Below are positions 52,549 through 61,370 of a stretch of 64,000 nucleotides of DNA, piece after piece; within the stretch, counting starts at the first letter, position 1; each line of letters begins with the position of its first letter. The position numbers and the translations under genes were made by a program. The notes beneath the pieces are model-generated. The model worked only from the letters and a program-made list of their open reading frames with translations, was not told the origin of the DNA and searched no databases. This DNA comes from Rhodospirillaceae bacterium (GTDB taxonomy: Bacteria > Pseudomonadota > Alphaproteobacteria > Rhodospirillales > Rhodospirillaceae): the NCBI GenBank assembly GCA_029243545.1, contig JAQWRV010000011.1, positions 124,001 to 188,000 of the forward strand, given 5' to 3'.

Positions 52549-54059
52549 TCACCATATTCTGACATGCGCATACGTTCAAACATGAAGCCACCGCTCCCAA
52601 CCACGACCTTTTCAACGCTCGGACGGTGGGCAATGACGATGGAGTGCGGGTAGAGGAAAATGGAAGGCGCCATATCATGGAGCGTCGCCATGATGTCTCG
52701 TAACTGTTGTTCCCGGCCAGCAGTGTCGAAGTTCTGATTGCTCGCGTGAATTAACGGAAGGAGTTCCGGTGCACAGAAAAAGGCGCCAGGCTTCTCGCAG
52801 GAAAAAGTTTCGATGGCGCGGATGGTGTCGGCGTAAGCGTTGGTCGTCCAGGTCATGGAAAAAACATCGGCATCGCCCCATTCCCCGGAAAAGAATTTAC
52901 GAATCCATTCTTGGCCAATCAGGGCTTGGAGATCCACGCCCACGCCGACCCGTGCGAGGTCCTGGGCGAGTTGAACGTAGACAGCATCGTCTGTTGGTGC
53001 TCCACCGCGCATTACTTCGGCTCTTAAGGCAAAACCATCACCGTATCCTGCTTCGCTGAGAAGGGCCCGGGCCCGTTCCGGATCATAAGGATAGGGGTCA
53101 ATATCCGGGTTAAACCCCACACTCATGGGAATAGCGCCTTGCCCGGTGGGGTAGGTCGTGCCTCCAAGAATGATGTCCGTAATCACCTCTTTATTGACGG
53201 CGTAATTCAGGGCTTGGCGCACACGTATGTCCTGAAGCGGAGAGTCTGGGTTCCCTACATTGGGTAGGGCGATGGATTGAATGGTACCCGTCAATGCAAC
53301 GCTGAGAACAAAGCCTTCCGCTTCCATCCGGTCCATTTCGTCGACGCTTATGTTTAGTGTGAGGTCTATCTGATCAGAGCGCAGCGCCTGTAGTCGAACG
53401 ATGGAATCCCGCAGCGGCGCGACCACTTCTACACGGTCAATCTGTGCCGGCGGGCGCCAACTTGTTGTGTTCGCGGAGAGTATGGTGCGGCCCGATTGCA
53501 TACCCCAGTCTTCAAGTATGTAACTGCCGCTGCCAATGGGTGTCTGTGCAAAGGTATCCAAGCCCATGTCAGCAAATGCGCGCGGAGGCAAAATCATCAC
53601 CAGGCTCAAGCGTTTGGGCAGAATCGCGTCGGGATACTGCATCGTGATGAGAAGCGTTTCCTTATCGATAACGTCAACGCGTTCAACCGCGCGCAATTCC
53701 CGTGCCATCAAGTAGCGCGCGGAGTCCCCTTGGGTCAGGAAATCGATGGTCGCTTTTGCCGCAGCTGCGTCGGCCAATTCGCCATTGGAGAAAACGGCGC
53801 CGGGCCGCATTTTAAATTCCCAGCTCAGATCCGACGTGGCTTGCCAGCTGATGGCCAAGGCCGGGTCAATGGTACCGTCCGGTCCTTGTACGGTGAGTCC
53901 GTCCAAGATATTGGCCCGTGAATGACTGGCCAGCGTTGAAATTGAATTGTAGGGATTCCCCAAGCCGGGTGGGCGGCTCGACGCGCCAACCCTTAGGGTT
54001 ACTGCAAATCCAGGCTCGGCCAAAAGAGTGCACAGGGCCAAAATGGCAACAAATCGCAC
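52545..54059 (-). CDS. ABC transporter substrate-binding protein, family 5, copy 3
   Basis: 504 aa from GTG 54059, chosen because AAGGAG stands six bases ahead; longer frames to 54098 have no ribosome site. Signal peptide follows (VRFVAILALCTLLAEPGFAV). RVRQALNYAVNK, PYPYDPERARALLSEAGY and FSCEKPGAFFCAPELL. First gene of the minus-strand SBP pair, divergent from an OppA-like SBP across a 94-bp promoter region. Ligand unknown. Confidence 0.85.
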   Translation of the reverse strand: MRFVAILALCTLLAEPGFAVTLRVGASSRPPGLGNPYNSISTLASHSRANILDGLTVQGPDGTIDPALAISWQATSDLSWEFKMRPGAVFSNGELADAAAAKATIDFLTQGDSARYLMARELRAVERVDVIDKETLLITMQYPDAILPKRLSLVMILPPRAFADMGLDTFAQTPIGSGSYILEDWGMQSGRTILSANTTSWRPPAQIDRVEVVAPLRDSIVRLQALRSDQIDLTLNISVDEMDRMEAEGFVLSVALTGTIQSIALPNVGNPDSPLQDIRVRQALNYAVNKEVITDIILGGTTYPTGQGAIPMSVGFNPDIDPYPYDPERARALLSEAGYGDGFALRAEVMRGGAPTDDAVYVQLAQDLARVGVGVDLQALIGQEWIRKFFSGEWGDADVFSMTWTTNAYADTIRAIETFSCEKPGAFFCAPELLPLIHASNQNFDTAGREQQLRDIMATLHDMAPSIFLYPHSIVIAHRPSVEKVVVGSGGFMFERMRMSEYGE

Positions 54060-54153
54060 ACCAATCTCCTTTGACCGCATGTATGATCGGCCATTCAATA
54101 TTTATAACGACACGCTAACACGGACGGGGCACTCTCTAAATGATACGAACACC

Positions 54154-55734
54154 ATGAACCGCTTAGTAACCAAGTGCCTCACCCTCCTTATTGCATTGGC
54201 GATCATTCAACCCGTATGGGCTGAATCGGTGGTTCATCGCGGCAATCGGGGTGATCCCGATACGCTTGATCCCCACAAGACTGCCAACGGGTGGGAAGCT
54301 ACCATCGCTTTGGAGCTGTTTACCGGGCTCACAACATTTGGTCCCGCCGGCCAAGTTTTGCCCGGGTTGGCGGAGCGCTGGGATGTTTCGGATGATGGGC
54401 TGACATACACGTGGCATTTGAGAGAAGGCCTGACGTGGTCCGATGGTGAAGCATTTACAGCAGCAGACTTCGCCTATTCCTTCCGCCGTCTATTCGATCC
54501 CGTGACCGCGTCACCCTTCGCGTCTTTGCTCTATCTCATTAAGGGCTCGCAGGATGTGAACAGGGGAGTCGTGCCTCCCGAAGCTTTGGGCGTTCGCGTG
54601 GAGGATGACCTTACTTTCGTCATGACCTTGGAACACCCGGCGCCCTATTTACCTCAAATTCTTATTCATCGCGGTTTGCCGGTGCCGCGTCATGTTGTGG
54701 AGACGGCCGGACCCCGCTGGGCGCGTCCCGGCACACTGGTTGGCAACGGGCCATTTATGTTGAAAGAGTGGGTGCCTCAGACTCAAGTGCGCCTTGAGCC
54801 CAATCCTTTGTTCTTTGACGCCCACAAGGTTTCACTCGACGCCCTGTATTTTCATCCCGCGGAGAACTTAGGGACAGCCATTGATCGGTTCCGCGCCGGC
54901 GAGATAGACGCCGTTCCCTTCGTCCCCCGCGACCGATTGGCGTGGATTCACGAAAATATGCCCGAGGCTTTGCGGGTTCATCCATCGCTCGGCATTGAGT
55001 ATCTGGTGTTCAATGTTAACCGTCCGCCATTTGACGACCCACGGGTACGCCAGGCGTTGTCCATGTCCATACGGCGGCAAGTCTTGGTCGAAAGTTTCCT
55101 TAAGGGTGGCGAAATTGATGCGTATTCCGTTGTCCATCCCGAAGTTATGGGAACACTTGGCCGTTACCGGCCGCCCCTGCTTCAGGGCAGTAGCAGCGAC
55201 CGTCTGGGCCGGGCGAAGCAACTGTTGGCAGACGCCGGTTATGACGATCACAATCCGCTCAAAGTGCAACTCAGATATAACAACCAAGACATTGTCGCCG
55301 CGACCATGGATGTGGTGGCGCGAATGTGGAGCCGCTTGCCCGTCGAGGCCGACCTAATCGTGTCGGACAATCCAACACTCTATGCCGATACGCGTAGTGG
55401 CAATTTTGAAGTCGCCCGCGCGGCCTGGTATCCCGAAATGGTGGACCCGTCGACCTATCTATATCTGCTGAAGTCGACGTCCGGTCCTATGAATCAGTCC
55501 GGCTACAATAACCTGGACTTCGATGCATTGCTCAATGAGGCCGACCGGGAAATAGACCCCGACAAGCGCCTCGCTTTATTCCGCCAAGCTGAAGCGTTGA
55601 TTGGTGAAGAACAACCCATCGCGCCGCTGTTTTACTATGCGTTCCGTATGCTGGTCTCACCTCGGGTGCAGGGCTGGGAGGACCACAATCGAAATGTTCA
55701 CCCTGGACGGTTTCTTTCCGTGCGAAAGGATTAA
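54154..55734 (+). CDS. Oligopeptide-type substrate-binding protein (OppA/MppA-like)
   Basis: 526 aa from ATG 54154; the longer frame from 54028 lies antisense to the neighbouring SBP signal sequence. Sec signal peptide (about 1-23). RGNRGDPDTLDPHKT, GLTWSDGEAFTAADFAYSFR and YLVFNVNRPPFDDPRVRQAL mark the OppA/MppA branch, distinct from the other three SBPs. It would bind peptides, including murein peptides. With a gamma-glutamyltransferase downstream (opposite strand) peptide or gamma-glutamyl substrates are conceivable. No permease genes in the window. Confidence 0.88.
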   Translation: MNRLVTKCLTLLIALAIIQPVWAESVVHRGNRGDPDTLDPHKTANGWEATIALELFTGLTTFGPAGQVLPGLAERWDVSDDGLTYTWHLREGLTWSDGEAFTAADFAYSFRRLFDPVTASPFASLLYLIKGSQDVNRGVVPPEALGVRVEDDLTFVMTLEHPAPYLPQILIHRGLPVPRHVVETAGPRWARPGTLVGNGPFMLKEWVPQTQVRLEPNPLFFDAHKVSLDALYFHPAENLGTAIDRFRAGEIDAVPFVPRDRLAWIHENMPEALRVHPSLGIEYLVFNVNRPPFDDPRVRQALSMSIRRQVLVESFLKGGEIDAYSVVHPEVMGTLGRYRPPLLQGSSSDRLGRAKQLLADAGYDDHNPLKVQLRYNNQDIVAATMDVVARMWSRLPVEADLIVSDNPTLYADTRSGNFEVARAAWYPEMVDPSTYLYLLKSTSGPMNQSGYNNLDFDALLNEADREIDPDKRLALFRQAEALIGEEQPIAPLFYYAFRMLVSPRVQGWEDHNRNVHPGRFLSVRKD

Positions 55735-55748
55735 GGGTCATCCTCGGT

Positions 55749-55925
55749 GTGGATCACCCCGTTAGGCCTGAACGCTTTAAACGCGAAGGCAAATGGAATG
55801 TCGTGAGCGATATTTTCTCGAGAACCATCTGGGTGCTGGCGCTGGACAATCACATTGCCGATGTTGCAACGTTACTAGATACACGACCCTGTGAGCGGGG
55901 CACGGTCCAGGTCACAAAACTGTGA
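55749..55925 (+). CDS. Small hypothetical protein, 58 residues
   Basis: GTG-started frame 14 bp after the OppA-like gene, VDHPVRPERFKREGKWNVVS then DIFSRTIWVLALDNHIADVA, ending VTKL. Amino-acid composition is protein-like and the frame fills the only gap before the GGT gene, but I recognise no family. GGATTAAGGG lies upstream. May be a real co-transcribed small gene or a remnant. Confidence 0.35.
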   Translation: MDHPVRPERFKREGKWNVVSDIFSRTIWVLALDNHIADVATLLDTRPCERGTVQVTKL

Positions 55926-55945
55926 CGGCAGCACTATGGCAATTG

Positions 55946-57730
55946 TTAGCGCCCCGCCGCGTAGCCCTGCATGCCACGGGCATTGGCGGCGGCGCTCAGG
56001 AGCTCATCTTCACGGGTGCAGGCTGAGAGCCGCCCCTCGGACCACGCCGGTCCCACAGCGACGTCATGGCCACGGCGGCGTAATTCACTCAGTGTTTGGT
56101 CTGAGAAACGGCTTTCCATCACCAGGTGCCCCGGTTTGTCCTGGCGGGGATAAAACGAACTGGGCCAATGATCGCTGTGAAAGGCCGGTGCATCAATGGC
56201 CTGCTGCAAAGACATGCCGTGATGCACAAGGCGCAGGAAAAATGCCAGGGACCATTGGTCCTGCTGGTCACCACCCGGCGTGCCGAAGGCCATGTAGGGT
56301 TTTCCGTCCCGCAAGGCCAACGACGGCGTCAATGTTGTGCGCGGCCGCTTCCCAGGTGCGATGACATTGGGTGACCGCTCATCCAGCCAAAACATTTGCG
56401 CGCGGGTATTGAGGCAAAAGCCCAGCCCGGGAATTGCTGGAGACCCCTGGAGCCAGCCGCCGCTGGGGGTGGCCGACACCATGTTGCCGTGCCGGTCGAT
56501 CACATCCAGATGGCAGGTATCACCGCGAGTCTCACCGGTCTTGGCCACTGTCGGCTCACCGGCACCGAACTCTCCCAAGTCCTGCGCGCCCACCGGTGAT
56601 GAATTGCCACCGCCAATGGGGCCGCCATATCCGTCAATCTGGCCCGGCCGCAACGCAAGAGATGCGGTGTCTTTAATCAGCCGCCGCCGATCATCGGTGT
56701 AGGCTTTGCTGAGCAAAGTCTCGAGAGGCACATCGGCAAACGCGGGGTCGCCATAGAAGGCCTCCCGGTCGGCGAAGGCCAATTTGGCGCACTCAACTAT
56801 AGTGTGGACGAAGTCCGGACCCTCGGGGTCCATGGCGCCCAACTCAAACCCGTCCAACAACGCGAGCTGCTGCAGGAACACCGGCCCTTGCCCCCATGGT
56901 CCCGTCTTGCACACGGTGTAGCCGTGGTAATCGCACGTGATCGGGTCTTCGTAGGACGCCGACCAACCGGCCATGTCGTCTCCGGTCAAAAGTCCGCCGT
57001 GATGCCGCCCCGATGTATCCATAGCCTCGGTAGAGCGGCAAAAGGAATCAACGGCTTCCGCAATGAACCCTTCTCGCCATAGTTTTCGTGCGGAATCAAT
57101 TTCCACTTCACGGCTTTGCCCGCTTACATCTGAATTGTTGATAATTCTTTTGTAGGTCTCTGCCAGAACCGGGTTGCGGAACAATGCACCTGCCACGGGC
57201 GCTGTCCCGTTCGGTAAATAAAGTTCGGCAGATGTCGTCCATTCTTTTTCGAACAAGTTTTTGAGACGGGAAATAACGTCCGCTGTCGTTGAAAGGAGAG
57301 GCTGACCGTGCTCGGCATAATGAATCGCCGGCGCTAAGACATCTGCCAATCGCCACGTTCCATGGTCACGCAGCAGGAGCAGCCAAGCATCGAAAGCGCC
57401 GGGCACCACTGCTGATAACAGACCGGTTCCGGGTACGAGATTGAGCCCCAATTCACGGTAACGCTCAACCGTCGCTGCCGCAGGCGCCACACCCTGACCG
57501 CACAGAACCCGCACGCCTTCGCTGCCCGCCTTGGCGAACAGCACAGGCACTTCGCCGCCGGGTCCATTGAGGTGCGGTTCGACAACCTGCAGAGTAAAAC
57601 CAGAAGCCACAGCAGCATCAAAGGCATTGCCCCCTTTCTCCAGTACGCCCATGGCAACGGATGACGCAATCCAATGTGTCGAGGCCGCGACGCCGAAGGT
57701 ACCTGTAATGTCAGGGCGGGTTGTGAACAT
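55946..57730 (-). CDS. ggt: Gamma-glutamyltransferase family protein
   Basis: 594 aa. Ntn-hydrolase precursor: the autoprocessing site and nucleophile is Thr405 in GDTCHLDVIDRHGNMVSATP, which would give large and small subunits. NGPGGEVPVLF (about 55-65), GGLLTGDDMAGW and TPGGDQQDQW are family motifs. No signal peptide, as in the cytosolic YwrD-like branch. It hydrolyses or transfers gamma-glutamyl groups, or acts as a cephalosporin-acylase-like amidase. Start ATG 57730. Minus strand, 70 bp after the metallohydrolase gene. Confidence 0.9.
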   Translation of the reverse strand: MFTTRPDITGTFGVAASTHWIASSVAMGVLEKGGNAFDAAVASGFTLQVVEPHLNGPGGEVPVLFAKAGSEGVRVLCGQGVAPAAATVERYRELGLNLVPGTGLLSAVVPGAFDAWLLLLRDHGTWRLADVLAPAIHYAEHGQPLLSTTADVISRLKNLFEKEWTTSAELYLPNGTAPVAGALFRNPVLAETYKRIINNSDVSGQSREVEIDSARKLWREGFIAEAVDSFCRSTEAMDTSGRHHGGLLTGDDMAGWSASYEDPITCDYHGYTVCKTGPWGQGPVFLQQLALLDGFELGAMDPEGPDFVHTIVECAKLAFADREAFYGDPAFADVPLETLLSKAYTDDRRRLIKDTASLALRPGQIDGYGGPIGGGNSSPVGAQDLGEFGAGEPTVAKTGETRGDTCHLDVIDRHGNMVSATPSGGWLQGSPAIPGLGFCLNTRAQMFWLDERSPNVIAPGKRPRTTLTPSLALRDGKPYMAFGTPGGDQQDQWSLAFFLRLVHHGMSLQQAIDAPAFHSDHWPSSFYPRQDKPGHLVMESRFSDQTLSELRRRGHDVAVGPAWSEGRLSACTREDELLSAAANARGMQGYAAGR

Positions 57731-57801
57731 GACCCAGCTTACCAGACGTTTAAGATCGCAGCCTAGCAGACGTCAAGGCCAGCAGCTTACCAGCCGATGG
57801 C

Positions 57802-58647
57802 TTAATGCCAGACAACGCGTTCGACGTGACGCTTGAACCACCGGTCATGGTTGCGCCAGTCGCGGTACTGCGGCAATTCGACGGTTTCCATCACCTCGAA
57901 GGCCCCAGTGCCTTTCTCGAGTTCGGCTTTGACCGCCGCCATAAGGTCGGACCAGTATCCGATTGTGTCATCCAGGGCTGCTCGGTCAATGACAGCTGAC
58001 CGATGGCCAAGGGCAATGCGATCAAAATCAAGTTGAGCTATCTCTTTAAGAGAACGCAAAGTGTCACCGGGGTAATAGTCAGGCAAGCTGCCAAACGGTA
58101 AGGACTTCTCGGCAATAAGGTCGATAATAAGGACCAGCCGGTGTTCGGGAAAATGAGCAACGGTCATACAGTCGCCGTGGTTGCGGCCGAAATACAAAAG
58201 CTCGATTTTTGTTCCCGCAACGGGAATGTCGTAGTTATCACTGAACGTCACGTCGGGGCGAATCGCCTCTGGATCGGGTATGTAATCAAACGTGTCCAAG
58301 CAGTTTTCGTGCGATACGATGGTGGCGCCAGCATCGGCAAAAATCTTTGCCCCTCTGATGTGGTCGTAATGTTCGTGACTGTAAATTACATGGCTGACGG
58401 GTTTGTCTGTCGCCGCTTTGATGGGGTCGTTGAGCACCGCTGCTGCTGTAGTGTTCATTGGGTCGAATACGATGACGCTATTGTCCATCTCTACCCATAG
58501 GGAACGGCCGCCGCCATGTCGGTAGGAATAGAGGTTTTCGGCAATCTCCGTCGTATCTGAGCCGCCTAAAATTTGTGCTCCAACAGGAGATGACTCTAAT
58601 AAAAAGATCAAGGCGCACAGAATGAGAGCGAGGGGCCACTTGGCCAT
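57802..58647 (-). CDS. Secreted metallo-beta-lactamase-fold hydrolase
   Basis: 281 aa from ATG 58647 (ACAGG upstream); the longer frame to 58812 overlaps the neighbouring hydrolase. Sec signal peptide (about 1-24). HEHYDH (91-96) is the zinc motif; GRNHGDC and GHRSA supply further ligands. MBL-fold enzymes of this kind hydrolyse lactones, thioesters or glutathione adducts. 16 bp after the Tat hydrolase gene. Periplasmic. Confidence 0.88.
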   Translation of the reverse strand: MAKWPLALILCALIFLLESSPVGAQILGGSDTTEIAENLYSYRHGGGRSLWVEMDNSVIVFDPMNTTAAAVLNDPIKAATDKPVSHVIYSHEHYDHIRGAKIFADAGATIVSHENCLDTFDYIPDPEAIRPDVTFSDNYDIPVAGTKIELLYFGRNHGDCMTVAHFPEHRLVLIIDLIAEKSLPFGSLPDYYPGDTLRSLKEIAQLDFDRIALGHRSAVIDRAALDDTIGYWSDLMAAVKAELEKGTGAFEVMETVELPQYRDWRNHDRWFKRHVERVVWH

Positions 58648-58663
58648 GTTTTGCACCTGTGGC

Positions 58664-59617
58664 TTAGGGAGAATCCAAGAACGCGCGAAAGGGAGCCGCC
58701 ATGGCGTCGGGGTTGCTGCGGAAGGTGTGACGTGAATATGACGGCAGGCGCAAAAGCTGCGCTTGAGGGATAAGGTCTGCTGCGCCAGCAGCAAGCTCGG
58801 CGCGTTCATCACCTAGCGCAACGACCAAAGTGGGTCGTGTGATTTCTTTGTAGAGCCGTTCCGTCGGATAGGCGAGGGCAGTCATACCGCCTCGCAAATA
58901 GTCTTCTCCGGCGACGAGGCTATCAGCAAAATCAGTGATCGCCTGGTCCAGGGTTTGCTCCGAGTCTAGTTCAGCCAGAGCGCTTTTGAGGCGTGTCACA
59001 TAAAAGTCCGCCCCTTGTTCCGCCCATCCCTTCTGCACGCCACCTTGCAGTGTTGCAATCATGGCTAGGCGTTGTTCTTCTGTCATCACTAAGGACTGAA
59101 CCAAGATCAAACGCCGCACCATATCCGGTCTGCTCCGCGCCAGTTCCCCGCCGATCTTTGCACCCGTCAGCATGCCGAGAATGTCCACCGGGCCGCGGCC
59201 GTTAGGACCAAAGCCTAACGTCTCCAGGGTTTCGGCCAAGGTTTCGGAATAGGTTTCCAGGGGTACGCGGTCCACCGGGCCGTCCGATGATCCATAGCCC
59301 GGGTTATCAAAGGCCATGACCAACCGGTCTTGTCCCATGACCGCAATAAAATCTTTGAAAATCTTTGCCGAAGATGGGGTTTGGTGAAGGCAGATCAGAG
59401 GCGTTTTTGTGCTGATGGTCTCCGGCTCGGCGCGATACCCATGGAGTTGGCCAAACCGGCTATCCACATAAAATCGCTTCACTTGAACTTGGACACTGCC
59501 CACATCATCCCGCACTTCACGGGCGGCAGTGATGGGCGCTAGTAGAGCGATAAATGATCCCGCTGCCGCCGCGGATATAAGAGCGCCGCGGCGGGTTAAA
59601 GAAAAAGCCGGTGCCAT
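58664..59617 (-). CDS. Tat-exported alpha/beta-hydrolase-fold protein lacking the Ser nucleophile
   Basis: 317 aa. Twin-arginine signal SLTRRGALISAAAAGSFIAL (about 6-25). Fold motifs ICLHQTPSSAKIF and DNPGYGSSDGP are normal, but the elbow reads DILGMLTGAKIGG: Leu150 where Ser belongs. The GxxTGA pattern is shared with the first domains of the tandem proteins at 18719-22094 (GNATGA, GAATGA). His in SYSRHTF may be the triad His. Three bp after the DUF1499 gene. Activity is doubtful or non-classical. Confidence 0.82.
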   Translation of the reverse strand: MAPAFSLTRRGALISAAAAGSFIALLAPITAAREVRDDVGSVQVQVKRFYVDSRFGQLHGYRAEPETISTKTPLICLHQTPSSAKIFKDFIAVMGQDRLVMAFDNPGYGSSDGPVDRVPLETYSETLAETLETLGFGPNGRGPVDILGMLTGAKIGGELARSRPDMVRRLILVQSLVMTEEQRLAMIATLQGGVQKGWAEQGADFYVTRLKSALAELDSEQTLDQAITDFADSLVAGEDYLRGGMTALAYPTERLYKEITRPTLVVALGDERAELAAGAADLIPQAQLLRLPSYSRHTFRSNPDAMAAPFRAFLDSP

Positions 59618-59620
59618 TTG

Positions 59621-60433
59621 TTAGTGCGCAGACCGGCCTGACACCGCTTTCAGATAATCACGCACTCGTTTGGCATTGGCCCCAAGATCACCAAAGCCGA
59701 CGCGGGACTTGGAACGAATATCAATTTCATAGGCCATAGGCTGTGCTTCCACGCGAATGACCACGTCGTCGATGAAGCCCATCCAAGGTGTCTTATCGTA
59801 GGCCTCAATGCGGCCAAGCTGTGGGTTTTCCGACACCAAAGTCCAGCCCATTTCATAGACGCCTGCAAGCGCTTTCTCGAACACCGCTTCGTAATTGGTG
59901 TCCTTAAACTTCAGCGGTTGGATGTCGGGATAGTTATCTTTCTGTAGCTGCATGATATCGAATGTCCGGCCACGACTTTCAATCTTGGCAACATACTGCG
60001 GGGGGTTGGCTGCGTTGCTGGCGACACGGAGCGGCACCACATCAACAAACGCCGGTGGGTTGTCGAAGTCGGTGGTCACTTCGTGGATCGGCGGCGCGCC
60101 GCGGCTGAGCTGGCTGTAGGGCACAAGAAAAACAGCGATGGCAATGATAACCCCGAGCAAGCCATTGGCCGCATTGCTGAGCACGTCACCTTTGTAGGCG
60201 ACAACGCCGAAGATAAAACCGACGAGGCACAGAAACGCTCCAGCGCCCATGGCATAAACGGCGTAGCGCAGGATGGCGAAGGCTAAACCGAAGTCATACA
60301 AACCGGTTTGGCTAATCGGCCCGCACAAAGCAGCGGCCAAAGCGCCGAGCACGACAATCGTCAAACCCCAGGTGCAAAGTTTACCGGCGTATTGTTCGAA
60401 AACGGACGGACTGCCCGCAGTTGCGTCGCTCAT
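59621..60433 (-). CDS. DUF1499 membrane protein
   Basis: 270 aa from ATG 60433 (GGGGAGAGAAG upstream). Three membrane helices (about 18-40, 50-72, 82-102) followed by a soluble domain: DFDNPPAFVDVV, RTFDIMQLQKDNYPDIQPL, RIEAYDKTPWMGFIDDVVIR, the hallmarks of DUF1499. Function unknown; found in alphaproteobacteria and plastids. First of a minus-strand set with the Tat hydrolase and MBL genes. Confidence 0.85.
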   Translation of the reverse strand: MSDATAGSPSVFEQYAGKLCTWGLTIVVLGALAAALCGPISQTGLYDFGLAFAILRYAVYAMGAGAFLCLVGFIFGVVAYKGDVLSNAANGLLGVIIAIAVFLVPYSQLSRGAPPIHEVTTDFDNPPAFVDVVPLRVASNAANPPQYVAKIESRGRTFDIMQLQKDNYPDIQPLKFKDTNYEAVFEKALAGVYEMGWTLVSENPQLGRIEAYDKTPWMGFIDDVVIRVEAQPMAYEIDIRSKSRVGFGDLGANAKRVRDYLKAVSGRSAH

Positions 60434-60575
60434 GATCTTCTCTCCCCTGGTTTCTGACCGGTGCTTGAGGCCGGTGTTCCTGGCGCGATCATACCTGCGG
60501 CGCGCGCGCTGTCCAAGGCGCACATGTTTGCTGTGCCCCTACTGGATAGCATAAAAGACCTATAATTAGAGTGAC

Positions 60576-61370
60576 TTAGCTGCAATCTCCAACGGCCCGG
60601 CTGGCCATCACGCCAATCAAATGAGCGCGATATTCGGCCGAGGCATGAAGGTCGGAGTTCAAGTCGTCCTGTGGAATGGCAATGTCCTTGATCGCGTCTG
60701 CAGAAAACGACTCTGACAAGTCCGCTTCCATCTCCGTTACGCGGAACACAGTTGGGCCCGCACCTGTGATGGCGACACGTATGCCATCGCTAGTCTTCGC
60801 AACAAATGCGCCGACGATAGCGTAGCGCGACGCAGGGTTTGGGAATTTGCGGTAGGCGGCTTTTTCAGGAACGGGGAACACTACTTTTGTGATCAATTCG
60901 CCTTCATCCAAAGCCGTTTCAAACAGACCAATGAAAAAATCATCCGCGGCGATTTCGCGCTTGGTCGTGTGCACGGTTGCATTCAAACCCACCACTGCAC
61001 CGGGATAATCCGCGGCGGGATCGTTGTTGGCAATGGACCCGCCAATAGTGCCGCGATTGCGTACCTGCGGGTCACCTATCAAATTCGCCAAAGCTGCCAA
61101 AGCAGGAATCGCCGATTGCACGTCGGCAGAGGCAGCAACATCGGCATGGCAGGTCATGGCGCCAATGGTGACGGTTCCGCCCTCAACTGAAATGCCGCTT
61201 AAGGACTCAATCCCGCTTAAATCGATCAGGTCGGACGGTTGTGCCAAGCGCTGTTTGAGCGTTGGCAGTATCGTCATGCCACCGGCAAGAAAAGAGGCGT
61301 CGTCTGCTGCAGTAAAACCGCTCTCGGCATCTTCTGTAGAGGCGGCCTTGCGGTATTCAAAAGCGTACAT
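60576..61370 (-). CDS. Molybdenum hydroxylase FAD-binding subunit (CoxM-like)
   Basis: 264 aa. FADSILL..AGG-type motif FLAGGMTILPTLKQRLAQPS (about 29-48) and the second FAD motif RNRGTIGGSIANNDPAADYP (about 105-124), then the CO-dehydrogenase flavoprotein C-terminal domain. It passes electrons from the 2Fe-2S subunit to an acceptor. ATG overlaps the stop of the CoxS-like gene (TGATG). The expected CoxL gene does not follow; a DUF1499 gene does, after 142 bp. Confidence 0.9.
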   Translation of the reverse strand: MYAFEYRKAASTEDAESGFTAADDASFLAGGMTILPTLKQRLAQPSDLIDLSGIESLSGISVEGGTVTIGAMTCHADVAASADVQSAIPALAALANLIGDPQVRNRGTIGGSIANNDPAADYPGAVVGLNATVHTTKREIAADDFFIGLFETALDEGELITKVVFPVPEKAAYRKFPNPASRYAIVGAFVAKTSDGIRVAITGAGPTVFRVTEMEADLSESFSADAIKDIAIPQDDLNSDLHASAEYRAHLIGVMASRAVGDCS

